DNA of 64,000 nucleotides from Clostridium sp. K4410.MGS-306 (GCA_000980375.1 LARD01000005.1:124001-188000); one strand, 5' to 3'; shown: positions 35,058-44,128, counted from the stretch's first letter. A program made the numbers and translations. Notes: generated by a model from the sequence alone, not told the origin.

Positions 35058-35354
35058 TATTTATTATGTAAATCTATGCGGTTTCGTTCGGCAACAATAG
35101 TTTCACTTTGCCGTTCCGAAAAATGCTTCGCATTTTAAGTCACTCTAAAGTAAAACTATTATTCCCTCACTTTTCAAGTTTTTTTCTGCGGCACTGCGTG
35201 CCGCGCGCCGCGCAGCGGCGCAAAAGAAGGCTGGAAACAGGGAATGCACAAGGTGTTTGCTTCGTAGTGACTATAGTGCCGAAGGCAGCTATCGGAACGA
35301 AGAAGTAAATACATTGGGTATTCCCGACAAAAGCATAGATTTACACAATAAATA
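35058..35354. repeat. 297-bp near-complete palindromic element with 22-bp inverted ends (MITE-like)
   Basis: The ends 35058-35079 and 35333-35354 are inverted repeats with one mismatch in 22 (ATGTAAATCTATGC against its partner with GTG). The inner arms also pair: GTTCCGA and GTCAC near 35113-35145 with their complements near 35266-35307, ATTCCC near 35160 with GGGAAT near 35240, and a GC-rich centre (about 35188-35221, CTGCGGCACTGCG / CGCAGCGGCG). The whole element folds back on itself about position 35206. The GC-rich centre stands out from its AT-rich surroundings. It holds no credible gene and is probably a non-autonomous mobile or REP-type element. It fills the gap between dut and glyA. 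Confidence 0.75.
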
Positions 35355-35431
35355 TTATTATTTATTAAAATCTGGTATTTATTTTTTGCTGTTGTAAAAT
35401 TATATATATCAGACTAGGGAGATTATGCGAG

Positions 35432-36682
35432 ATGGAATTAGATGTTATAAAAAAAGTTGACCCTGCAGTGGCAGAGGCTATTGAAAAAGAACTGGACAGA
35501 CAAAGAAATACAATCGAGCTTATTGCAAGCGAAAACTTTACTTCCCCTGCAGTAATGGCAGCTTGCGGTTCTGTTTTGACTAATAAATATGCTGAAGGCA
35601 AACCTCACAAAAGATTTTATAACGGTTGCGAAAACGTTGATGTTATCGAAGAATTGGCACAAAAAAGAGCATGCGAGCTCTTCAAAATGGACCACGCAAA
35701 CGTTCAGCCACACAGCGGGGCTCAGGCAAATATGGCAGTGTTTATGTATGCATTGAATATTGGCGATACTGTGCTTGGCATGGATTTGTCTAACGGTGGC
35801 CACTTAAGCCATGGCTCACCTGTTAATTTTTCAGGTATTAACTACAATATTGTAAGCTACGGAGTGAATGATAACGGCGAAATTGACTATGATGAAGTTG
35901 AAAAACTTGCAAAAGAACACAAACCTAAAATGATTATTGCAGGTGCAAGCAACTACTCTAAAATTATTGACTTTAAACGCTTTAGAGAAATAGCTGATAT
36001 GGTCGGAGCTTATCTGATGGCAGATATTGCTCATATTGCTGCTCTTGTTGCAGGCGGTGTTCACCCCTCTCCGGCTGGATATGCGCATTTTGTTACAACA
36101 ACAACTCACAAAACATTAAGAGGTCCCAGAGGCGGTATTATTATGTGTGATGAAGAACACGCAGCTGGCATTGATAAGGCTGTTTTCCCCGGTATGCAGG
36201 GCGGCCCCTTGGAACATATTATTGCCGGTAAAGCAATTGCTTTAAAAGAAGCTCTTGATCCTTCTTTTAAAGAATACGCTGCTCAAATTGTTAAAAATGC
36301 TAAAGCTCTTGCTAACGGTCTTATGGACGAGGGTATGGATATTGTTGGCGGATGTACTGAAAACCACCTTATGACATTAGATTTAAGAAAATTCAATAAA
36401 ACAGGTAAAGACATTGCAAATGTGCTTGAAAAAGTTGGCATTACAGCAAACAAAAACACTGTACCTAATGATCCTCAAAGCCCGTTTGTAACAAGCGGTG
36501 TAAGACTTGGTGCAGCTGCTGTTACAACAAGAGGTTTTAAAGAAGATGATATGGTTGAAGTTGCCAAAATTATTGCAGGTGCTGTTGTTGCTTCTGACAA
36601 TGAAACAGCTCTCAACAACCTCAAAGAACGTTCTTTAAAATTATGTAAAAAATACCCGTTATATGAAGGAATGCACGTATAA
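35432..36682 (+). CDS. glyA: serine hydroxymethyltransferase
   Basis: 416 residues, fold type I PLP enzyme. Signatures: [38 protein letters not shown] and the PLP-Lys segment [14 protein letters not shown]. It converts serine and THF to glycine and methylene-THF. It feeds the metF pathway present nearby. The stop shares one base with the start of the next gene. Confidence 0.98.
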   Translation: MELDVIKKVDPAVAEAIEKELDRQRNTIELIASENFTSPAVMAACGSVLTNKYAEGKPHKRFYNGCENVDVIEELAQKRACELFKMDHANVQPHSGAQANMAVFMYALNIGDTVLGMDLSNGGHLSHGSPVNFSGINYNIVSYGVNDNGEIDYDEVEKLAKEHKPKMIIAGASNYSKIIDFKRFREIADMVGAYLMADIAHIAALVAGGVHPSPAGYAHFVTTTTHKTLRGPRGGIIMCDEEHAAGIDKAVFPGMQGGPLEHIIAGKAIALKEALDPSFKEYAAQIVKNAKALANGLMDEGMDIVGGCTENHLMTLDLRKFNKTGKDIANVLEKVGITANKNTVPNDPQSPFVTSGVRLGAAAVTTRGFKEDDMVEVAKIIAGAVVASDNETALNNLKERSLKLCKKYPLYEGMHV

Positions 36683-37725
36683 TGATTTCACTAAAACTGT
36701 CTGATGCACATATACTCGGTATGATAATGGCTTATCTTTTAGGCTTTTTTATAATGCCGTTTGTTATTTATTTTGCCAAGAAAAACAACCTTATTGATAA
36801 GCCTAATGAGAGAAAAATCCACCACGGGCCGATTGCTCGTCTTGGTGGTGTTGCTATATGGTCCAGTGTAATGCTCTCTTTTCTTTTTCTTGTAATATTG
36901 AGCTACTATCCTTATGGCAAACTTTTATCAGGAATTTTGTTAGGCGGGTCGTTGATGTTTTTATTAGGGTTGATAGATGACATTTATGGACTCAATGCCA
37001 AATTTAAATTAATGATACAAATAGCTATTGCGTCTATTGTGTTCTTTTTGGGTATTAGTGTTAACACGATTTACAATCCGTTTGGTGCACCGATTCATCT
37101 GGGGCTTGTTTTGTCATACATTGTGACAATTCTGTGGATAGTGGGAATTTCCAATGCACTCAATTTTATTGACGGTGTGGATGGCCTTGCCGGTTCAATT
37201 GTAACAATTTCATCTGTTACATTGGGTTTGATTGCTGTTGCAATGACTCCGACAAATGCAATAAGCGCTTTGATTGCTTTTATACTCGCAGGTTCAATGC
37301 TGGCATTTTTAACTTATAACTTCCATCCGGCAAAAATATTCATGGGTGATTCCGGCGCTTTGTTTGCGGGATTTTTACTTGCGACACTTTCTATAACAGG
37401 TGTTATGAAATCACCGGAATTAACTATGTTTGTTCCGTTCTTTATTTTGTCTGTGCCGATTATTGATATTACGTTTTCTTCTTTGAGAAGAATTGCAAAA
37501 GGGGTTTCTCCCTTTACTCCAGATGCAGAACACCTTCATCACAAACTTTTGCATGCAGGTTGTTCTCAAAATCAGACTGTATTGATATTGTCTACTGTAG
37601 CTGTTGTTTCCGGTGCAATTGCAAGTTTTATTGTCGGCACTCCTTTAAAATTCTTTGTTTATGCGATTTTGATTTCTGTTATAATGCTGTTATTAAGCTT
37701 TATGGCAAGCAAAAATAAAGAATAG
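36682..37725 (+). CDS. WecA/TagO-type undecaprenyl-phosphate sugar-1-phosphate transferase
   Basis: 347 residues, about ten membrane helices. MraY-family motifs: IDKPNERKIHHGPIARLGG, LLGLIDDIYGL (DD), FIDGVDGLAGS, KIFMGDSGALFAGFL and the HLHHKLL box. The HLHHKLL box and absence of the MraY-specific DD/N pattern favour WecA/TagO, which starts O-antigen or teichoic-type glycan synthesis on undecaprenyl phosphate. It overlaps glyA by one base (TAATG). Confidence 0.9.
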   Translation: MISLKLSDAHILGMIMAYLLGFFIMPFVIYFAKKNNLIDKPNERKIHHGPIARLGGVAIWSSVMLSFLFLVILSYYPYGKLLSGILLGGSLMFLLGLIDDIYGLNAKFKLMIQIAIASIVFFLGISVNTIYNPFGAPIHLGLVLSYIVTILWIVGISNALNFIDGVDGLAGSIVTISSVTLGLIAVAMTPTNAISALIAFILAGSMLAFLTYNFHPAKIFMGDSGALFAGFLLATLSITGVMKSPELTMFVPFFILSVPIIDITFSSLRRIAKGVSPFTPDAEHLHHKLLHAGCSQNQTVLILSTVAVVSGAIASFIVGTPLKFFVYAILISVIMLLLSFMASKNKE

Positions 37726-37753
37726 GGATAAAAGGCTACAACAGTATCGTAAT

Positions 37754-37996
37754 ATGGGTAAGGCGAAAAAACGTAATTTTAAAACCTGTGTAAATCAAGG
37801 CGGGGCCATGGGGGCATTGCCTTCTACTTTTACGCGTGAGGAAGCTGTATCTTTTGTTATTGAAAAGATAAAATTCAATGACTTGGGCCCGCAAACAAAA
37901 GATATAATTAGCCTTTTTGGTATAAAAGCTGAGGAACTCTCCGAAGCAGGAGCAAGTTATGAGGATTTGCTTGCTTTAAAATCTGTGCTTTTTTAA
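37754..37996 (+). CDS. small protein of unknown function, 80 aa
   Basis: 80 residues with a basic N-terminus (MGKAKKRNFKTC) and a helical body (FTREEAVSFVIEKI, then DLGPQTKDIISLFGI). There is no signal peptide. It follows the WecA-type gene by 28 bases without a clear ribosome site and ends on the stop codon of the convergent methyltransferase gene. Family unknown. Confidence 0.6.
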   Translation: MGKAKKRNFKTCVNQGGAMGALPSTFTREEAVSFVIEKIKFNDLGPQTKDIISLFGIKAEELSEAGASYEDLLALKSVLF

Positions 37997-38919
37997 ATCT
38001 CTAAATAGCTGTTTGTATAAACTTTTTTATTAAGCAGGATTTCTGCTGTTTTAAATATTTTTACCTGTTCAATATCTGTTTTGTCATATTCAATTGAATC
38101 TGTATCATCAAATGCTTGCATCATGTCATATAAATTCAGATAAAGCTTGTCATAACTGTTTTGCGCAGTTTGCTTCTCTATGACACGATTGATTCTTAAA
38201 AGCTCGCTGTCAAAAGAGTCTACAATTGCACTATCCAACCCGCATCCCATTGCCAGCACCATAAATACTCTGTTTATTAACGGGCGCAATTCCTTCGGGC
38301 ATCCGTTTGATACGTTGGAAAGACCAATGGTTGTCATTACCTGAGGGTCAAAACTTTCTTTTAGCATACGGATTGTATTTAGTGCTTCTGCTGCCTGTGT
38401 CTGATCAACACACACCGGCAGTATTAAAGGGTCAAAATAAATTTTGTTGTTTTCAATACCTTTTTCTTCCGTAACTGCGGTAATCTCAAAAGCCAGTTCC
38501 AGCCTCTTGTCAGACTCTTTGGGTATTCCAAGTTCACTGTTCATTGTAAGAGCTATTATGTTACATCCGTATTTTGCAGCTATATCTGTTACACGGTTGA
38601 GTCTTGTAAGGTCTGCACTTGTACTGTTAATAATCCAGTTTTCAGAATTTTTTGCTAACGACATACCAAGCTCAATTTCGTCAGCGTTTGTACTGTCCAA
38701 TGAAAGAGGTATGCTTGTCATATTCTGTGCAAGAGATACAAGCCACTGCATTGTGCCTGCAAAAGCTCCTCTGGCCGGGCCAATATTGAGGTCTATCCAG
38801 TTGGGAGAGGTTTCTATTTGCTTTTGCAAAAGATTTTTTATGTATATTTCATCTCTGTTTAAAACAGCTTCTTTTGTGCTTTTTGATATAATATGTAAGT
38901 TTTCTGATATAAGCTTCAT
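37993..38919 (-). CDS. pterin-binding methyltransferase (AcsE / MetH-domain type)
   Basis: 308 residues with the DHPS-like TIM barrel: WIDLNIGPARGAFAG (strand 1), IPLSLDSTNADEI, WIINSTSADL, NIIALTMNS and QVMTTIGLSNVSNGCP. The last is typical of methyl-THF:corrinoid methyltransferases. The match is to AcsE or the folate-binding module of MetH, not to FolP. The start shares a base with the stop of metF, so the pair makes and then uses methyl-THF. No corrinoid protein gene lies in the window. Confidence 0.8.
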   Translation of the reverse strand: MKLISENLHIISKSTKEAVLNRDEIYIKNLLQKQIETSPNWIDLNIGPARGAFAGTMQWLVSLAQNMTSIPLSLDSTNADEIELGMSLAKNSENWIINSTSADLTRLNRVTDIAAKYGCNIIALTMNSELGIPKESDKRLELAFEITAVTEEKGIENNKIYFDPLILPVCVDQTQAAEALNTIRMLKESFDPQVMTTIGLSNVSNGCPKELRPLINRVFMVLAMGCGLDSAIVDSFDSELLRINRVIEKQTAQNSYDKLYLNLYDMMQAFDDTDSIEYDKTDIEQVKIFKTAEILLNKKVYTNSYLEI

Positions 38920-39797
38920 TAGTTTATCCTTGTATATAAAATATTTTTTAGTATTTCCGAAGTTGCATATGCTTTGTTTAACGTATAAAAATGCAGACCT
39001 TTTACTCCTGTTTCCAGCAGTTCTCTACATTGCAAGGACGCATATTCTATACCATATTGTTTTATGTAATCCTTGTCATCTTTGTGTTTTTCCAAAACTT
39101 GAGCCATTTTAGCCGGTACTTCCACCTTGCATAGTGTGGACATTTTTTCAAGTGTTTTATAATTTGTTACCGGCAAAATCCCAGGTATTATTGGTACTGT
39201 TATATTTTGTTTTTCGCATTTTTCAACAAAAGAAATAAAATGGCTGTTGTTAAAGAAAAGTTGTGTGAATATAACATCTGCTCCATTATCAACTTTTTGT
39301 TTTAAATATTGAATATCCTTTTCTATTGATTCACATTCTTTGTGTCCTTCAGGATAGCCTGCAACAGCAATGGAAAGGCTGCTTTCTTTTTTTAAATATT
39401 CAACAAGCTCCGAAGCGTATTTGAAATCGTTGTATATCTTTTGATTTTCAGGCATGTCCCCTCTTAAAGCAAGTATGTTTTTCACATCAAGTGATTTAAG
39501 AGTTTTTAAATAATTTTTTATATTTTCAGTACTTGTTGATACACAGGTAAAATGCGGCATTGGGCTGACATTGAGTTCCTGTTTGATTCTTTTGATAATT
39601 TCAACTGACTCGTTTTGATTAGAGCCGCCTGCTCCGTAGGTTACGGAAATAAGAGAAGGATTAAAGACCAGAAGCTTTTTTAATTCATCGGATAATTTTT
39701 CCAATTTTGTTGCATCAATATCGTCTTTGGGCGGAAAGACCTCGTATGATATAACAGGCTCTTGTTTTTTTGTTGTATAAATCTCTTTTAAATTCAC
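38919..39797 (-). CDS. metF: methylenetetrahydrofolate reductase
   Basis: 292 residues, FAD-dependent TIM barrel. Signatures: SYEVFPPKDD, ISVTYGAGGSNQ, HFTCVSTS, ILALRGDMPE, AVAGYPEGHKE and GADVIFTQLFFN. It reduces methylene-THF to methyl-THF. It is followed directly by the pterin-binding methyltransferase gene and preceded by xerD. Confidence 0.95.
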   Translation of the reverse strand: MNLKEIYTTKKQEPVISYEVFPPKDDIDATKLEKLSDELKKLLVFNPSLISVTYGAGGSNQNESVEIIKRIKQELNVSPMPHFTCVSTSTENIKNYLKTLKSLDVKNILALRGDMPENQKIYNDFKYASELVEYLKKESSLSIAVAGYPEGHKECESIEKDIQYLKQKVDNGADVIFTQLFFNNSHFISFVEKCEKQNITVPIIPGILPVTNYKTLEKMSTLCKVEVPAKMAQVLEKHKDDKDYIKQYGIEYASLQCRELLETGVKGLHFYTLNKAYATSEILKNILYTRIN

Positions 39798-39806
39798 TTC
39801 CGGTTC

Positions 39807-40676
39807 CTATTTATTAATTGAAAAATAAACTTCTTTAAGTCGTTTTTTGCTTACGTGAGTATACAATTGAGTGGTAGAAACATCACTGTGCCCCAGCAAT
39901 TCCTGAACAACTCTTAAGTCTGCTCCGTTTTCTAACATATGAGTTGCAAAGCTATGTCTTAATGTGTGCGGAGAAATGTGTTTTCTTAATAATTCCCCCT
40001 GCTGTTTAATAAAAACATAAACATCCTGTCGTGTCATCAAATGTCCGTTTTCTTTTATTAAAAATTGTTTTGTCTCAAGCTTGTATTTTTTTATTAAAAG
40101 TTGTCTTATTTTAAGATATCCTGCAATAGCTTTTTGCGCTTTTTCTCCTATAGGAATAATTCTTTCTTTTGAGCCTTTGCCTATGCATCTTACATATCTG
40201 GATGATAATTCAATATTGTTTAACTCCAGTCCGACAAGCTCGGACACTCTTAGGCCTGCTCCATATAGAAGCTCTATTATTACCTGTTGTGTTTCATCCA
40301 GTTTGTTATTCAACATTTCTTCTATCTCTGAGACTGAGATCACTCTGGGAAGCTTTTTGGTCAATCTTGGCAACTCTATACCAAGACTGGGATCTTGTGA
40401 GATAATTTCATTTGCACTGAGCCATCTGAACCATCCTCTTATTGAAGCAATTTTTCTTGTAACACTTGTGGGGCTGTAATTATTGTCGTGCAGTATTTTT
40501 ATGTAGCAGTTTATATGAATTCTTTTTATCTTTTCAAACTCATCTATTTTTTCAGTATCGAGCAAAAAATCACAAAATGCCGTTAAATCACGTCTGTAAG
40601 CATCGATTGTATTTAGGGCAAGGCCTCTTTCTGCCTGTAAATATTCAAGATATTGCGCAATGTATTGTATTAGCAT
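39807..40676 (-). CDS. xerD: tyrosine recombinase XerC/XerD type
   Basis: 289 residues. N-terminal SAM-like core-binding domain (LQAERGLALNTIDAYRRDL). The catalytic set is GAGLRVSEL (Arg), HTLRHSFATHMLENGA (H-x-x-R), LGHSDVSTTQLYTHV (His and nucleophile Tyr). It resolves chromosome dimers at dif. The location in a housekeeping operon and the full-length standard core favour XerD/C over a mobile integrase. It lies 9 bases before metF. Confidence 0.9.
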   Translation of the reverse strand: MLIQYIAQYLEYLQAERGLALNTIDAYRRDLTAFCDFLLDTEKIDEFEKIKRIHINCYIKILHDNNYSPTSVTRKIASIRGWFRWLSANEIISQDPSLGIELPRLTKKLPRVISVSEIEEMLNNKLDETQQVIIELLYGAGLRVSELVGLELNNIELSSRYVRCIGKGSKERIIPIGEKAQKAIAGYLKIRQLLIKKYKLETKQFLIKENGHLMTRQDVYVFIKQQGELLRKHISPHTLRHSFATHMLENGADLRVVQELLGHSDVSTTQLYTHVSKKRLKEVYFSINK

Positions 40677-40708
40677 ATCTTATTATACAACTTTTTGAGT
40701 GCATGTAT

Positions 40709-42364
40709 TTAAGAATTTATCAATTGTTTTGCAAAATTGATTGAATCATCTGTAATTTCGCCTGCTGCAAGCATTGCAATTGCTTTTACTTTATTGTTTG
40801 TATCAAGAGTATAAACTTTGACATTTGTCTTTTCTTCCTGTGTTTTGGCAACATAAAAGTGGCAATCTGATTTTGCTGCAATGATAGGCTGGTGTGTGAT
40901 AGAAATAATCTGATGTGTTTTAGCAAGCTCTTTTATTGTCTGCGCAACAGCCTGACAAGCATTGCCGGAAATTCCTGTATCAATTTCATCAAAAATAACA
41001 GTATTTATGTTATCTGATTTTGCAAAGATTGTTTTTAATGCGAGCATTACACGTGAAATTTCACCACCTGATGCAATTTTGGCCAGAGGTTTTGGTGATT
41101 CTGAAATGTTTGTTGATATCAAAAACTCAACAATATCTTTACCTGTTTGCAAAAGTTCATCAGAATTTTTAATATCAATTTCAAATTTAACTTTTGGCAT
41201 GTCGAGTTTTTCAAGCTCTTTTTTTATGGTGTCTGCAAGTGTTTGAGACATCTGTTTTCTGGATGTAGACAACTCTTGAGCTTTTTGTGCTGCCAGGTTT
41301 AGTTTTTCTTCATAAAGCTTTTCCAGCCTTTGCGTTTCATCTTGCGCAAATTCTATTGAGTTATATTCCTGTTCAAATTTGGTGTAGTTTTCAAGTACCA
41401 GCTCAAGTGTTGAGCCGTATTTCCTTTTTATTTTATCAAGATTGTCTAACCGCTCTTGTATTTCATTAAGTCTTTGTTCATCAAGCTCCATTGATTCTGC
41501 GTAACTTCTCAATGAAGATGACAGCTCTCGAAGAGCTTCCTGTGCATTTATTATTTCAGACTCAACCTCCTGAAGGCTTGAGTCCATCTCCGTAGCTTTT
41601 GTAATATTTGATTTTACTTTTCCAAGTGCATCAAGAATACATCCGTCTTCGCCATATAAGCTCCAATAGCTCGAATATGTAAGCTCTTTTAGCTTTTCAA
41701 AGTTTGTTAAAACACTTAGTTCTTCTTCAAGTTTTTTGTCTTCTTCGACGTCATCTATGTTTGCAGCTGCTATTTCATCAATTTGAAATTTTAAAAAGTC
41801 TATTTGTTGTTGTGTTAGCTGTGTTTTGTTTTTTGCCTCTTCCAGCTGTTTGAGGGCACTTTTCATTTCGCTGTATATTGCTTTATATTCGTTAAGCAGC
41901 GTTCCATGCCTGTCGTCACCGTAAGAATCCAGAAGGTTTATGTGATACTTGGGTTGAATATATGTATATGTCATGTGCTGGTTGTGGATGTCAATCAACA
42001 TTTCTCTTAAAAGTTTTATTACATCCTGTGTTACCAGTGCTCCGTTTACACGCGAGCGTGAGCCTGACTCTGTAATTTCTCTTGATATTATAAGCTCTTT
42101 GCCATAATCCTCAAGACCGTATTCTTCAAGAAAACTTTGCGGCAGATTCTGTTTTAAATCGAGTGTTAACTCTATAGCGGCACGTGTTTTGCCTGTTTTG
42201 ATAAGCTCTTTGTTAGCACGCGCACCGAATGCAAGGTCAATTGCATTAATCATTATACTTTTGCCTGCACCAGTCTCACCTGTTATGACATTAAAACCTT
42301 TGTCAAACTCAAGTTCAAGCTCATCAATAATTATAAAATCTTTTATTTTTAATGACTTAATCAT
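40709..42364 (-). CDS. recN: DNA repair protein RecN
   Basis: 551 residues, SMC-like. The Walker A GETGAGKSIMINA, the long central coiled coil (about 160-370), the signature ASGGEISRVMLALK and Walker B VIFDEIDTGISG are present. RecN assists double-strand-break repair. It starts one base after nadK, the order nadK-recN being common in bacteria. Confidence 0.97.
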   Translation of the reverse strand: MIKSLKIKDFIIIDELELEFDKGFNVITGETGAGKSIMINAIDLAFGARANKELIKTGKTRAAIELTLDLKQNLPQSFLEEYGLEDYGKELIISREITESGSRSRVNGALVTQDVIKLLREMLIDIHNQHMTYTYIQPKYHINLLDSYGDDRHGTLLNEYKAIYSEMKSALKQLEEAKNKTQLTQQQIDFLKFQIDEIAAANIDDVEEDKKLEEELSVLTNFEKLKELTYSSYWSLYGEDGCILDALGKVKSNITKATEMDSSLQEVESEIINAQEALRELSSSLRSYAESMELDEQRLNEIQERLDNLDKIKRKYGSTLELVLENYTKFEQEYNSIEFAQDETQRLEKLYEEKLNLAAQKAQELSTSRKQMSQTLADTIKKELEKLDMPKVKFEIDIKNSDELLQTGKDIVEFLISTNISESPKPLAKIASGGEISRVMLALKTIFAKSDNINTVIFDEIDTGISGNACQAVAQTIKELAKTHQIISITHQPIIAAKSDCHFYVAKTQEEKTNVKVYTLDTNNKVKAIAMLAAGEITDDSINFAKQLINS

Positions 42365-42365
42365 A

Positions 42366-43202
42366 CTAACGTTCCGGTGACACTCCCCATTTGAGTTTTT
42401 TTCTTAAAATAGAATAAAACTCATTGTTTTCTTTTTCCAGAATAACAAGTTTTGCTCTCACAGAGCTTTTTTTGATAACAATGCTGTCTTGTGAATTAAT
42501 ATCAATTGTATCCTGACCGTCTGCGGATAATTTTAGTTTGTTACAGGTTTTACAGCTGGAAATTTTTATAGTTTCATTTGCCGGAATCACAAGCGGCCTG
42601 GCTGTTAAAGTGTGAGGACAAATCGGTACAATCACAACAGCCTCAAGCTCCGGCGCCATAACAGGCCCGCCTGCTGAAAGAGTATATGCTGTAGAACCGG
42701 TCGGTGTTGCTATTATTATTCCATCTGCAAGATAATCACATACCACTTTGTTGTTGATGGATAAAAACAGCTTTGATGTCCTTGAAAAACTGTCACCCTT
42801 TATAACTATATCGTTTAATGCAAGCAAATTGTCATCAAAAACTGACAGCATCATCCTGTTTTGTAAAGAGTATTCCCCATTTAACAGCTTGTCTACAGAT
42901 GACTCAATTTCATCCGGATTGGCCTGCGCAAGAAAACCAAGCCTGCCAAGATTTATACCCAGCAACGGTACATTAATTGGTGCATAATATCGTGCTGTCT
43001 TAAGCAGAGTTCCGTCTCCTCCTACTGTTACAACCAGTGACGAGTCCGGATTGAAATTTGTTGAAGAATTGATTTGAGTCTTTAGGCCACGTGCAGTCAA
43101 AATTTCTTTTGTGTATTGCGCAACCTTTAAAGATTCAGCTACATCTTCATTATAAACAATGGAAATATTTTTTAATGACAGCAAATTTTCGTTATCTTTC
43201 AT
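42366..43202 (-). CDS. nadK: NAD kinase
   Basis: 278 residues. GGDGTLLKTARY (GGDG motif), GINLGRLGFLAQ, ADGIIIATPTGSTAYTLSAGGP and the C-terminal TARPLVIP are the family signatures. It makes NADP from NAD. It is first in the unit nadK-recN-xerD-metF-methyltransferase. Confidence 0.97.
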   Translation of the reverse strand: MKDNENLLSLKNISIVYNEDVAESLKVAQYTKEILTARGLKTQINSSTNFNPDSSLVVTVGGDGTLLKTARYYAPINVPLLGINLGRLGFLAQANPDEIESSVDKLLNGEYSLQNRMMLSVFDDNLLALNDIVIKGDSFSRTSKLFLSINNKVVCDYLADGIIIATPTGSTAYTLSAGGPVMAPELEAVVIVPICPHTLTARPLVIPANETIKISSCKTCNKLKLSADGQDTIDINSQDSIVIKKSSVRAKLVILEKENNEFYSILRKKLKWGVSPER

Positions 43203-43251
43203 AACGGAATTATACTATAACAGAGAAAAACAAACTATTTGTTTAATAAAA

Positions 43252-43632
43252 TTAATTTTTGCATGCTTTTTTATAAACAGCATCGCAAGAGCCGCAGCAA
43301 GCTTCTTCATAAGCATTTGGCATTTCATCAGCATGGAACAATTCATATGCATCATCACCTGCTTTTACACCTGCCGCAACAAGATGTTGGTTGTTGATGT
43401 AAAAATCAACAGCATCTTTGATTGATTTAACCATTTCAGGGTTATCAACTTTGCCTGCCTGTTTAACAAGAATACGTCCGTATGAATCTGCAGCCTGTGT
43501 GCCGTCATTAATTATTTCAACGGGAGTTTCTTCCTGTTTTGTTTGCGGTTTAACATCTTCACCTTTTTTTAAGTTTGGTGTATATGCTCTGCCAGCATTA
43601 TTTATATTTAAATTGTTATCTAAATTTGCCAT
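43252..43632 (-). CDS. small protein with Cys-rich C-terminus, unknown
   Basis: 126 residues. The N-terminus is polar and Asn-rich (MANLDNNLNINNAG). The middle holds a helical domain (SIKDAVDFYINNQHLVAAGVKAGDD). The tail has four cysteines (EEACCGSCDAVYKKAC), which could bind metal. There is no signal peptide. GGAGAG lies close before the ATG. No family recognised. Confidence 0.65.
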   Translation of the reverse strand: MANLDNNLNINNAGRAYTPNLKKGEDVKPQTKQEETPVEIINDGTQAADSYGRILVKQAGKVDNPEMVKSIKDAVDFYINNQHLVAAGVKAGDDAYELFHADEMPNAYEEACCGSCDAVYKKACKN

Positions 43633-43838
43633 ATATTAACTCTCCGGTTTCTTCTTTTTTCTTTTTTTCTTTCATTCGTGTCTTTCATCATGCTTTAAAA
43701 CATGAACAAATTTTTTTTTGCTAGTTTAGCTTAAAAAATTTTTTGAATATATACAAATTTTTTAAAATGGTATTCTTTTTTTGCCTAAAAGTCAAGCATA
43801 TTAAGAAAAAACTTTTTAAGTGTATAGTATATACTTTA

Positions 43839-43857
43839 TTAACATTTCTTAACAAAA
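43839..43857. promoter_or_regulatory. TTAACA direct repeat, 10-bp period
   Basis: TTAACATTTCTTAACAAAA, two TTAACA units ten bases apart, matches the site at 13609-13628 except for one base in the core. OmpR/PhoB-type geometry. Confidence 0.45.
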
Positions 43858-43903
43858 GTGTAGATTTATCGTTAATAACGCGAAAATTATTTTTATACCC
43901 TTA

Positions 43904-43921
43904 AATGTAAAGAAATGTAAC
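43904..43921 (-). promoter_or_regulatory. HLR1 box, full consensus match
   Basis: On the minus strand GTTACATTTCTTTACATT fits K-TTACA-WW-NN-K-TTACA-WW at every position. This is the site bound by RpaB in cyanobacteria, and the window encodes an RpaB-type regulator. It lies 57 bases before the promoter-like box of a putative small RNA, and about 270 bases before the start of the minus-strand gene at 43632. Confidence 0.6.
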
Positions 43922-43959
43922 AGTATATACTCGTGTGCGCAATTTTGGATTTTGTATAT

Positions 43960-43977
43960 ACTTTATATATATGTAAG
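43960..43977 (+). promoter_or_regulatory. ACTTTATATATATGTAAG promoter-like box
   Basis: Identical over 18 bases to the minus-strand box at 25197-25214. No gene follows on the plus strand, but a strong terminator does 120 bases later, so it likely drives a small RNA. Confidence 0.6.
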
Positions 43978-44126
43978 CATTAAATAAACAAAAGATAAAC
44001 TAAAACATATAAAATCAACAAATTAAATAAGATGAGACTTTCACACTAACACTAACCTACCTAACTTCCTAACCTTCCCTTCCTATTAAAAGTATTGCTC
44101 TAATGATAAATTAGAGCTTTTTTTTT
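43978..44126 (+). ncRNA. putative small RNA with C-rich tract and intrinsic terminator
   Basis: About 150 bases from the promoter-like box to the terminator, with no plausible reading frame. The 5' half is A-rich. The segment 44049-44084 is a pyrimidine run with repeated CCTACC, TTCCT and CCTTCCC units and no G, which resembles the single-stranded anti-Shine-Dalgarno loops of trans-acting small RNAs. The terminator is GCTCTAAT / ATTAGAGC (44097-44117) plus nine T. A neighbour on the minus strand (HAD gene) ends at 44129. Confidence 0.55.
44097..44126 (+). terminator. intrinsic terminator of the 44-kb small RNA
   Basis: Perfect 8-bp stem GCTCTAAT / ATTAGAGC with a 5-base loop and a run of nine T on the plus strand. 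Confidence 0.85.
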
Positions 44127-44128
44127 GT

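Larger units (their letters stand above)
43826..43961. repeat. three GTATATAC palindromes in one promoter region
   Basis: GTATATAC occurs at 43827-43834, 43923-43930 and 43954-43961, two of them as the longer AGTATATACT. They lie on both sides of an HLR1-like box and end at the ACTTTATATATATGTAAG box. Confidence 0.45.

Noticed and set aside
35108..35308. A 66-codon plus-strand frame inside the palindromic element
   Set aside because: It arises from the inverted repeat and GC-rich centre, has no ribosome site and no protein-like composition.
38444..39112. A 222-codon plus-strand frame across metF and the methyltransferase gene
   Set aside because: It spans two well-supported minus-strand genes and shows no domain.
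39807..40676. Mobile-element integrase
   Set aside because: The gene is embedded in the nadK-recN-xerD-metF unit with no att-like repeats or phage genes nearby.
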